NCBI GenBank assembly: GCA_035298385.1
Contig: DATGYC010000125.1
Span: forward strand, 1 to 12,032
DNA length: 12,032 nucleotides
Direction of reading: 5' to 3'
Source: DATGYC01 sp035298385
GTDB taxonomy: Bacteria; Bacillota; Sulfobacillia; Symbiobacteriales; Symbiobacteriaceae
Below, in pieces: positions 1-6,005 of this stretch (position 1 is its first letter; every line of letters begins with the position of its first letter). A model generated the notes under the pieces. That model was given only the letters and a program-made list of their open reading frames with translations, was not told the DNA's origin and did not search any database. The position numbers and the translations under genes are program-made.

Positions 1-273
1 GAGGGCGTGGTCAAGGCGGGCGCCGGCAGTCGGCTGATCGTCGTGGGTACGGATACAGGGGAGGCGGTCTGCCGCCAGCTCCAGATTACGGAGCGAGCGG
101 TGACCCGCGAGGTGGCCCCGGGCTTGCCTGTGCTGCGGGCAGAGTCCGGCTTGGTGAGAGGGCCGGCGGTGGCGGGTACGCCTTTGCTGCTCGTCCTGAA
201 GCCGGGAAGCCATGGCGAGCCGGACACACTCCTGCAAGTGGTCTCGAACCTGGCAACGCTGGAGCTTGCCTGA
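1..273 (+). CDS. C-terminal part of a thioredoxin-fold (redoxin/TlpA/MauD-like) protein, 5' truncated
   Basis: The frame is open from the first base of the window to the TGA at 271-273, so only the last 90 residues are present and the true start lies upstream. The visible order fits the C-terminal half of a thioredoxin fold: a beta strand (RLIVVG), a helix (EAVCRQLQITERA), a second strand (LPVLRAE), a short helix, then GTP followed by a hydrophobic strand LLLVLKPG. The GTP would carry the cis-proline that packs against the active site in this fold. The redox CxxC would be in the missing part, so activity cannot be judged. The next start codon (276) follows the stop by two bases, which suggests co-translation with what came next. 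Alternative: another alpha/beta protein of unknown function. The fold call is inference from pattern only. Confidence 0.5.
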   Translation, partial: EGVVKAGAGSRLIVVGTDTGEAVCRQLQITERAVTREVAPGLPVLRAESGLVRGPAVAGTPLLLVLKPGSHGEPDTLLQVVSNLATLELA

Positions 274-275
274 GT

Positions 276-528
276 ATGACCGGGCTCTTGCTCATCCTTC
301 TGCTCTTTGCCCTCGTGCTGCGGCCGGTAGTGCCGCCTGGCCACGGAGAACGAGGTCTGCGCCGACCACAGCGATGGGCGCCCCTGTAGATAGCACCCGG
401 GGCTGCCGCACGACATCATGATGGTGCCGATTGCGACCCATGGCTCAGACGTCAATCTGAGCGGACCCGTTGGGCCGATCAGCACGTACGCGGTGATGCG
501 GTTCCTGGCCAAGGTGACGCCGGTATAA
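276..528 (+). pseudogene. Probable remnant of a small exported protein gene (frame-broken)
   Basis: An ATG at 276 starts two bases after the preceding stop and encodes a 37-residue peptide. It begins with a strongly hydrophobic segment (MTGLLLILLLFALVL), like a signal peptide or anchor, and stops at TAG 387-389. From about 331, the +1 frame reads a sensible, cysteine-containing stretch (CRLATENEVCADHSDGRPC). It is interrupted by TAG at 391-393 and then runs cleanly from HPGLPHDIMMVPIATHG to ...MRFLAKVTPV and TAA at 526-528. A hydrophobic start, a frame change and one in-frame stop joining plausible protein segments look like a decayed gene of about 80 residues, or sequencing errors in a live one. 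I do not recognise the family. Gene order (thioredoxin-like gene, then small Cys-containing exported protein) hints at a redox partner, but this is speculation. Confidence 0.35.
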
Positions 529-531
529 GGA

Positions 532-558
532 AGAAGCCGCGGGACTCCCGCGGCTTCT
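532..558. terminator. Perfect hairpin between convergent units
   Basis: AGAAGCCGCGGG at 532-543 pairs perfectly with CCCGCGGCTTCT at 547-558 around a 3-nt loop: a 12-bp stem starting 3 bases after the TAA of the remnant gene. It lies 7 bases beyond the stop of the leftward gene ending at 566, so it can serve both directions. No good T-run follows on the + strand; on the - strand TTCTTCC overlaps the end of the stem. Intrinsic termination would therefore be weaker than usual. Confidence 0.6.
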
Positions 559-565
559 ACGCTGA

Positions 566-1111
566 TTACTTCGCTTCCAGGGTCTGCAGGCGGCGAACCC
601 GCTTCGCCTCACGGACGCCGAACCAGACCAGCCCGTAGACCGGCGTCAGTCCCATCACCCAGCCAAGCCAGAGCGGCACACCGGGGGGGCCTTCGACCGT
701 GACCGGAGCGAGTTCGGCCACGCCCTTACCAGCGGCGCCGTTCACCTCGATCTCGATCCGCCACGGTCCCGCCGCCGGCATCCCGGCGAACTCGTAGGCC
801 CAGGCGTTCTGGATCCCGGGGTAGGGGGTGAGGGTGTGGGTGATCGTGCGGGGGTAGACCTCAGGCGAAGCCGGGATCAGCCGCAGGGTAGCGCTCTTCC
901 CCTCGATGCCATCGATGGGCTGCACGATGAACCGATTGGACTTGAGCGCCTTCAGGGGCCAGTCAGCCATGGCGACGACCACGGTGTAGGGGCCCGCTTT
1001 GATGCTCTCGTGGTGCTTATCCTCGTCGGGAATGCCACCGTGTGCGAGAGCGACCGACGGCATTACGAGCGTCATGAGGAGACCGAGCAGCAGTGCCTTG
1101 ATGCGACGCAT
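566..1111 (-). CDS. Exported, C-terminally anchored protein with predicted N-terminal histidine after processing (CopC/YtkA/FixH-like beta domain)
   Basis: 181 residues. A signal peptide (MRRIK, then hydrophobic LLLGLLMTLVMPSVALA) should be cut at A23|H24, leaving His24 as the mature N-terminus, followed by GGIPDEDKHHES with His33-His34. Residues about 40-140 read as beta strands alternating with turns (PYTVVVAMADWP, SATLRLIP, PWRIEIEV), like the small immunoglobulin-like domains of the YtkA, FixH and CopC groups. Residues about 146-165 (VPLWLGWVMGLTPVYGLVWF) form one membrane anchor, followed by a basic tail (REAKRVRRLQ) that should stay in the cytoplasm. The start has an ideal site (AAGGAGG at 1120-1126) overlapping the stop of the upstream gene, so the two are co-translated. 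A mature N-terminal His is the first copper ligand in CopC and in PmoB; copper binding here is inference. Family assignment is tentative. Confidence 0.75.
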   Translation of the reverse strand: MRRIKALLLGLLMTLVMPSVALAHGGIPDEDKHHESIKAGPYTVVVAMADWPLKALKSNRFIVQPIDGIEGKSATLRLIPASPEVYPRTITHTLTPYPGIQNAWAYEFAGMPAAGPWRIEIEVNGAAGKGVAELAPVTVEGPPGVPLWLGWVMGLTPVYGLVWFGVREAKRVRRLQTLEAK

Positions 1112-1125
1112 AGCGATCCCCTCCT

Positions 1126-2316
1126 TTACTTATCCGTCGAGCGGAGAACCTTGCCATAGCCGGCGCCAAAGAGGCCGACGAGGGCAGCCAGGACGACCGC
1201 GACGATGGCGGAGGGCAGGGTCGCCCGCGCAATCTGGTCGGCCATCTCGGCCTTGGTTAGGCCGGTAGGGCTCTCCTTCCAGGCGGTCAGAACCGTCATC
1301 CAGCGCGGATCGAGCAGGAAGTTGATCAGGGTCGCCAGCGCGGCGCCACCGGCAACGACCAGGCGCTGGGAGAGTCGGTATTTGCGACCGAGGGCGACGG
1401 CGCCATCGATTACGAGGGCGAAGAGGATCAGGTAGACGGGCATCGCCCGGGCGGGAATCGACGACATCGGGGCGCCGACCTTGTAGGGCAGCCCGTCGAT
1501 CTGGCGGAGGAACTCGACCATCTTCAGCGGCCAGTAGAGCGCGATGACGCGCAGAGCGGTGAAGAAGAGCGCCGTCAGCGTAGCGCCGCCAAAGCGCCGG
1601 ACGAAGGTGGAGGCAGCCACGAGACCGAGCGGGAAGAGCAGGGCGACGGAGACAGCGTAGACGAGCAGGCCGCCCGCTACGACGGCATCGTAGAGGCCGA
1701 TGAAGAGGAAGACGCCGACGACGTTCATCAGCAGGGCGAGGATCAAGGCGAAGCCGACCGTCGCATAGGTCCCACGCTCACCACGGGCGTATGCCCGGTT
1801 CACCTCGGAGGCGAAGGTGTAGGTCATGCCGATCAGCGTGATCAGCATGCTGAAGAGCAGGAAGAAGTGGGCCGGCGAGAGCAGGGTGACGTCAAAGCCG
1901 TAGAGCGTGTGCCACCACAGATCGAAGAGGCCGCCCACCAGGAAGGAGAGGGCGCCCAAGCCTGTCACGATGAAGCCGACGGGTGCCCGGAAGTACCGAA
2001 GCCAAGGCGTGGTGTTACCATCAGTAACGCCGGGGGCGCCCTTGTGATACTTGGTGGTCGTGGCGATCACCACGAGCAGTGAGATGATCCCGCCCAGCGC
2101 CGGGCCGCTGTAGAGCAGGCCGTGCGGGGCCGTGAAGAAGGAGTCAGGGCCGACGGCTGCGTGCCACTGTACATCCCAGGTCAGACCCAGGAAGAAGGCG
2201 ATGCAGCCCAGGGCGATGACCGTTGCGGCTGTGAGGCGGGCACGGGACTCATGCCGGTCGGCCGCCGGGCCCCTCGCTTGTGCCTGTGGACGAACTGTTG
2301 CTGAAACGATTGCCAT
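1126..2316 (-). CDS. Polytopic membrane protein with two D-x3-H-x12/13-H motifs (PmoC copper-site-like)
   Basis: 396 residues with about ten predicted membrane helices (roughly 31-47, 66-88, 111-130, 148-168, 186-207, 211-235, 246-262, 290-308, 317-335, 366-386). I chose ATG 2316 because AAGGGAG lies 9 bases upstream; ATG 2325 directly abuts that site, and longer frames start upstream of the predicted promoter. Two related blocks stand out: WDVQWHAAVGPDSFFTAPH (47-65) and FDLWWHTLYGFDVTLLSPAH (131-150), 84 residues apart, suggesting an internal duplication. Each has Asp, His at +4, Gly, Asp at +10, and Pro then His at +17/+18. Asp48-His52-His65 has exactly the spacing of the PmoC metal ligands Asp156, His160 and His173. 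The rest does not look like a full pMMO subunit, so the role is unknown; a membrane metal site is inference. It is the first gene of a two-gene operon with the exported His-rich protein, divergent from a TetR gene. Confidence 0.85.
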   Translation of the reverse strand: MAIVSATVRPQAQARGPAADRHESRARLTAATVIALGCIAFFLGLTWDVQWHAAVGPDSFFTAPHGLLYSGPALGGIISLLVVIATTTKYHKGAPGVTDGNTTPWLRYFRAPVGFIVTGLGALSFLVGGLFDLWWHTLYGFDVTLLSPAHFFLLFSMLITLIGMTYTFASEVNRAYARGERGTYATVGFALILALLMNVVGVFLFIGLYDAVVAGGLLVYAVSVALLFPLGLVAASTFVRRFGGATLTALFFTALRVIALYWPLKMVEFLRQIDGLPYKVGAPMSSIPARAMPVYLILFALVIDGAVALGRKYRLSQRLVVAGGAALATLINFLLDPRWMTVLTAWKESPTGLTKAEMADQIARATLPSAIVAVVLAALVGLFGAGYGKVLRSTDK

Positions 2317-2339
2317 CCTGGTCATCTCCCTTGCAAACG

Positions 2340-2353
2340 TGAACTTGAGTTCA
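2340..2353. promoter_or_regulatory. Operator 1: palindrome TGAACT-TG-AGTTCA
   Basis: A perfect 6-bp inverted repeat with a 2-base centre; an overlapping palindrome AACTTGA-GT-TCAAGTT covers 2342-2357. It lies just downstream of the -10 of the leftward promoter, across its likely start site, where a bound repressor would block transcription. It differs in one centre base from the copy at 2392-2405. Assignment to the adjacent TetR protein is inference from position and pairing. Confidence 0.75.
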
Positions 2354-2382
2354 AGTTTTGCACCACGTGAACGCCTTGTCAA
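2354..2382 (-). promoter_or_regulatory. Promoter for the leftward membrane-protein operon
   Basis: On the minus strand a consensus -35 TTGACA (2382-2377) is followed after 17 bases by AAAACT (2359-2354), a weak -10 made better by an extended TG motif (TGC directly before it). Predicted start near 2347, giving a leader of about 30 nt before ATG 2316. The -35 sits inside the small palindrome CCTTG-T-CAAGG (2374-2384). Confidence 0.6.
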
Positions 2383-2384
2383 GG

Positions 2385-2414
2385 TGGAAGTTGAACTGGA
2401 GTTCATGTTATGAT
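2385..2414 (+). promoter_or_regulatory. Promoter for the tetR-antiporter unit (extended -10)
   Basis: TATGAT at 2409-2414, with TG at 2406-2407 (extended -10: TGTTATGAT), is one base from the TATAAT consensus. The -35 region (TGGAAG at 2385-2390, spacer 18) is weak, as is usual for extended -10 promoters. Predicted start is near 2421, leaving only about 18 nt before the ATG, so the ribosome site AAAGGGGG (2421-2428) would be at the very 5' end of the mRNA. Confidence 0.55.
2392..2405. promoter_or_regulatory. Operator 2: palindrome TGAACT-GG-AGTTCA
   Basis: The same 6-bp half-sites as operator 1 with a different 2-base centre. It occupies the spacer between the -35 and -10 of the rightward promoter, a position that gives strong repression. 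The centres of the two operators are 52 bp apart, close to five helical turns, so both would face the same side of the DNA. This suggests autoregulation plus control of the divergent operon, possibly with cooperative binding. Confidence 0.75.
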
Positions 2415-2438
2415 CTTGGGAAAGGGGGCAGGTTCGTC

Positions 2439-3074
2439 ATGGCCGATGAACGAGACGACCAGGTGCTGGTGGGCGAGTTCCGGGTCGTGCCGCAACAGGA
2501 CCGTGCGCTGGTCAAGCGAGAGGCCCTTCTGGCGAGTGCCCGGCTGTTGTTCGCTGAGCTCGGCTATGAGCGGACGACCGCCAAGGAGATCGCCAAGCAT
2601 GCTGGTGTGGCTGTGGGGACGTTCTATCGCTACTTCACGGACAAGCGCCAGATCCTGGTCACTCTCCTGCAGGATCGCATCGAGGAGTTGCTTCCCCCCA
2701 CGCCGCAGTGGTTGAAGGGGGATCCGGAGGCGGTGCTGACCGAGATTCTGGAGCGGCACTTCACGTCGAAGTGTGCGCTCGGGCTGAGCGGCGCCCTGCA
2801 GGAGATGCTCCTGCGTGAGCCCGACTTGGCGAACCCGATTCAGGAGGCGCACCAGCAGGCGCATGACCGCCTGGTGGGTGGGCTCAAGCAGGCGCGCGAA
2901 CTAGGCCTGCTCTGGCCGGACATCGACCTGGATCGGGCGGGGTGGGCGATCATCACCCTGGTAGAGAAGGGGAGCGAGGCGTATCGCCCCGTCAGCGATC
3001 CAGATGGGCCACGTCGCTTGGCCAAGCTGATCTGTCGCATGGTGATGCCGCCAGAGGTTCAGAAGCAGTACTAG
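2439..3074 (+). CDS. TetR/AcrR-family transcriptional regulator
   Basis: 211 residues, usual for the family. The N-terminal DNA-binding domain is clear: helix ALLASARLLFAELGYERTT (29-47), then the helix-turn-helix AKEIAKHAGVAVGTFYRYF (48-66) and the DKRQIL that starts helix 4. A longer than usual N-terminal arm (MADERDDQVLVGEFRVVPQQ) precedes it. The C-terminal ligand and dimer domain is not diagnostic, so the inducer is unknown. ATG 2439 was chosen for AAAGGGGG 10 bases upstream; the frame extends back to 2358, but that would read through both the operator and the -10. Two palindromic operators in the divergent promoter region point to autoregulation and repression of the membrane-protein operon. 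The antiporter gene follows 14 bases after the stop and is probably co-transcribed. Confidence 0.92.
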   Translation: MADERDDQVLVGEFRVVPQQDRALVKREALLASARLLFAELGYERTTAKEIAKHAGVAVGTFYRYFTDKRQILVTLLQDRIEELLPPTPQWLKGDPEAVLTEILERHFTSKCALGLSGALQEMLLREPDLANPIQEAHQQAHDRLVGGLKQARELGLLWPDIDLDRAGWAIITLVEKGSEAYRPVSDPDGPRRLAKLICRMVMPPEVQKQY

Positions 3075-3088
3075 ATAAAGGTGGCCCG

Positions 3089-4468
3089 GTGATCGTGCGC
3101 GTTACGCCCATCGAAGCGATCCTGCCGCTCCTCACGACGGCCCTCCTCCTGATTGTGACGCTCCTCTCCGGCTCCACCGCCTTTTACTGGCCACTGGCAG
3201 CGGGTGCTGTCGTGGCGGCGGGCCTAGCCTTACGCAACGGGTTCCGGTTCCCGCAACTGGGGCGTGCGGCCCTGGATGGCATCAGGTCGACGCTGATCGC
3301 CCTCTCGATCCTTGTGCTTGTCGGCGGGTTGATCGGGGTCTGGAAGGCTGCGGGCACCGTGCCGGCGATGATCTACTATGGACTTGGCCTGGCGCAGCCG
3401 CGGATTCTGGTCCCGGTCGCCTTCTTGCTGGCGCTGGCTACCTCGATGATGCTGGGTACCTCCATTGGTACGCTCAGTACGCTGGGCGTGGCGATTATGG
3501 GGGTGGCCCATGGCATTGGGGCGCCGCCGGCCTTGGTAGCCGGGGCGCTGGCGTCGGGCGCCCTCTTCGGTGACCGGTCCTCACCCCTTGCCGGGAGCCT
3601 GAACCTGAACGTGGCCATGACCGGCACGGAGCTGCGGCGGATGCTGGGCGTGTTGGCGCCGACGGGGGTGACAGCGGCCCTGATCAGCCTGGTGCTCTAT
3701 GCGGTGCTGGGCGCCCGGATCTCGGTCGCCGCCGGGGCTGGCGGTGAGGCGCTTCGGACGGCGATCGCTTCGAACTTCACCATCACGCCCTGGCTTCTGT
3801 TGCCGCCGGTCATCGTCCTGGCGCTGGCCTTCTTCCGCGTGCCGGTCCGGTGGGCGCTCGGGGTGGGGATCGTCGCCGGTGGGGTCCTGGCGGTGCTGGT
3901 TGGTGGGAAGAGCGTTGGCGTCCCGGTTGAGGCGGCCCTCGTTGGCTTCAAGGTGCAGACTGGGGATCTCGCCCTGGACAAGATGCTGGCTGGTGGCGGG
4001 ATCATCCCGATGCTGAACCAGGTGATCCTGATCCTGGTGGCGGGCGCCTTCAACGGGATTATGGAGGCGACGGGGATGATGGCCCTGGTGGTCTCCCGCC
4101 TGGTGGAGGGCGCCCGGCGGCCGCTCGCCTTGATCGGGACGAGCATGCTGATCTCGATCTCCGTGGCGCTGGTGGCAGCGAACCAGGCCCTGGCGATCAT
4201 CGTGCCGGGGCGGATGCTGCGGCCGGCCTTCGAGTCCGCGGGGTTGGATGCGACTGAGCTCTCGCGGGCGCTGGCGGATTCGGGGACCGTACTGGCGGGG
4301 ATCATCCCCTGGAACCTGATGGGGATGCTGGCTGCCGCCGCCTTGGGGGTTCCTGTCCGAGTCTTTGCGCCCTATACCTTCTTTGCCCTGGTGCTGCCGG
4401 TCGTCTCGGTCGGACGGGCTGCGCTGGCAGAGCGCCGGGCGGCGAAACGGTTGGCTGTGGCGGACTAA
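3089..4468 (+). CDS. NhaC-family Na+/H+ antiporter-like transporter
   Basis: 459 residues with about eleven to twelve hydrophobic helices. Family signatures: GTSIGTLSTLGVAIMGV (123-139), matching the GTSxGTxxTxGxAxMG segment of NhaC; GALASGALFGDRSSPL (152-167), matching the GA..FGD..SPL motif; and LADSGTVLAGIIPWN (395-409), matching the DSGTxxxxxxPWN motif. NhaC proteins exchange external H+ (and sometimes a dicarboxylate or amine, as in malate/Na+-lactate members) with Na+. In most NhaC proteins SPL is followed by SDTTNLA; here it is AGSLNLN, so the Asp and Thr pair is missing and the ion or substrate may differ. GTG 3089 was chosen for AAAGG at 3077-3081, spaced 7 bases; GTG 3095 is the alternative. 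It follows the TetR gene by 14 bases and should share its promoter and repression. A hairpin follows at 4481. Confidence 0.88.
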   Translation: MIVRVTPIEAILPLLTTALLLIVTLLSGSTAFYWPLAAGAVVAAGLALRNGFRFPQLGRAALDGIRSTLIALSILVLVGGLIGVWKAAGTVPAMIYYGLGLAQPRILVPVAFLLALATSMMLGTSIGTLSTLGVAIMGVAHGIGAPPALVAGALASGALFGDRSSPLAGSLNLNVAMTGTELRRMLGVLAPTGVTAALISLVLYAVLGARISVAAGAGGEALRTAIASNFTITPWLLLPPVIVLALAFFRVPVRWALGVGIVAGGVLAVLVGGKSVGVPVEAALVGFKVQTGDLALDKMLAGGGIIPMLNQVILILVAGAFNGIMEATGMMALVVSRLVEGARRPLALIGTSMLISISVALVAANQALAIIVPGRMLRPAFESAGLDATELSRALADSGTVLAGIIPWNLMGMLAAAALGVPVRVFAPYTFFALVLPVVSVGRAALAERRAAKRLAVAD

Positions 4469-4480
4469 CATCGATGAGTT

Positions 4481-4513
4481 GAACCCCAGGAGCCTTCAGG
4501 GCGCCTGGGGTTC
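4481..4513. terminator. Hairpin between convergent genes
   Basis: GAACCCCAGG (4481-4490) pairs perfectly with CCTGGGGTTC (4504-4513); the 13-nt interior can add a further GCC/GGC pairing. It lies 12 bases after the antiporter stop and 17 bases beyond the stop of the leftward secreted protein gene. There is no strong T-run on either side, so it is either a weak bidirectional terminator or an mRNA 3'-end stabiliser. Confidence 0.55.
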
Positions 4514-4530
4514 GTCATAGGGCGATGCTC

Positions 4531-4809
4531 TTACTTCTGCACGCACCAGAAGTCGTAGGAGTGGTCGAGGCCCGCGTAATGCTGTCCGAGGTAACCGGGC
4601 TCCTTATGGGCGGCTCGCGCCACGACCTCACCGCGGCTCTCCGTCCCCGGTCCGTAGTAGAGTTCCGGGTTCTGGGCCTCATCAGCCACCTGCTGGCCGA
4701 ACTCCCTGCAGGACTTGTGCGTGTTGTCGGGCGTGGTCGCAGCGCTGGCCGGAACGGCCAAAGTTAGAACCGCCGCAACGACAGCCAGACGAACGAGGAC
4801 TCTCCGCAT
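4531..4809 (-). CDS. Small secreted protein with two cysteines, unknown function
   Basis: 92 residues. A typical signal peptide (MRRVLVR, hydrophobic VVAAVLTLAV, PASA|A with cleavage near residue 23) leaves about 69 residues. The mature protein is polar and Gly/Tyr-rich, with exactly two cysteines, C34 near the start and C89 three residues from the end, placed to close the chain by one disulfide. Aromatic residues cluster near the end (HYAGLDHSYDFWCV). The ATG has an excellent site (AAGGAGG) 7 bases upstream. I do not recognise a family. It stands alone, convergent to the antiporter and divergent from the reductase. The AT-rich stretch upstream (about 4830-4860) probably holds its promoter, with TAGTAT as a candidate -10 but no clear -35. 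Confidence 0.75.
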   Translation of the reverse strand: MRRVLVRLAVVAAVLTLAVPASAATTPDNTHKSCREFGQQVADEAQNPELYYGPGTESRGEVVARAAHKEPGYLGQHYAGLDHSYDFWCVQK

Positions 4810-4931
4810 GACACTTCCTCCTTGTTTTATGGAGACTGAATACTATTTCGATTAATTCGCTTCAGCCTTCGTCTATCCCTTCCCCGGGGTGGGCCGGGCT
4901 CTGCTGATGGCAGGATGGAGCGGCGTAGTCT

Positions 4932-4981
4932 CTCCCTGCGCAAAGCAAGTCAGGGGGCGTTCCCCGCAGGGGTCAACCCCT
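4932..4981 (+). other. Structured, GC-rich upstream region of the aldo/keto reductase gene
   Basis: In the 209-bp gap between two divergent genes, three adjacent inverted repeats can be seen. CTCCCTG (4932-4938) pairs with CAGGGGG (4951-4957, one G-U); GGGG-CGTT-CCCC spans 4954-4965; and AGGGGT-CA-ACCCCT spans 4968-4981. The first two are mutually exclusive. The third has the form of a protein-binding palindrome because its loop is too tight for a long hairpin. They could be a leader RNA switch or an operator. I recognise no known riboswitch, and I found no convincing promoter here. Confidence 0.3.
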
Positions 4982-5018
4982 TCGGTGGTGAAACTAGATA
5001 ACCGGAGGTGCTCTACCC

Positions 5019-5966
<948 letters not shown>

Positions 5967-5973
5967 AGGAGAG

Positions 5974-6000
5974 GGCGCCACCCGTGGGGGTGGCGCCTTT
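5974..6000. terminator. Strong hairpin terminator, convergent genes
   Basis: GGCGCCACCC (5974-5983), loop GTGG, then GGGTGGCGCC (5988-5997) and TTT. The 10-bp perfect stem starts 7 bases after the reductase stop. On the minus strand it lies 8 bases beyond the stop of the dehydrogenase gene ending at 6006, with CTCTCCTTTA after the stem, so it can serve both genes. Confidence 0.75.
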
Positions 6001-6005
6001 GCCAG

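Noticed and set aside
276..528. Methylamine dehydrogenase light chain (mauA-like) following a mauD-like gene
   Set aside because: The gene order would fit the known mau cluster, but the segment is too short and its Cys-containing frame has no tryptophan, so the tryptophylquinone residues cannot be present.
2317..2406. Longer N-terminus for the PmoC-like-motif protein (ATG 2325 or further upstream)
   Set aside because: The ribosome site abuts ATG 2325, and the upstream part covers the operator and promoter. ATG 2316 has proper spacing.
2358..2438. Longer N-terminus for the first TetR protein
   Set aside because: It would have to be translated from RNA upstream of the extended -10 and through operator 2. 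ATG 2439 has a ribosome site and fits the family.
3581..4471. Long minus-strand open frame (296 codons) opposite the antiporter gene
   Set aside because: It lies entirely antisense to a clear NhaC-like gene. Its product is rich in Arg, Pro, Gln, His and Asp, as expected from a GC-rich shadow frame, and it has no ribosome site.
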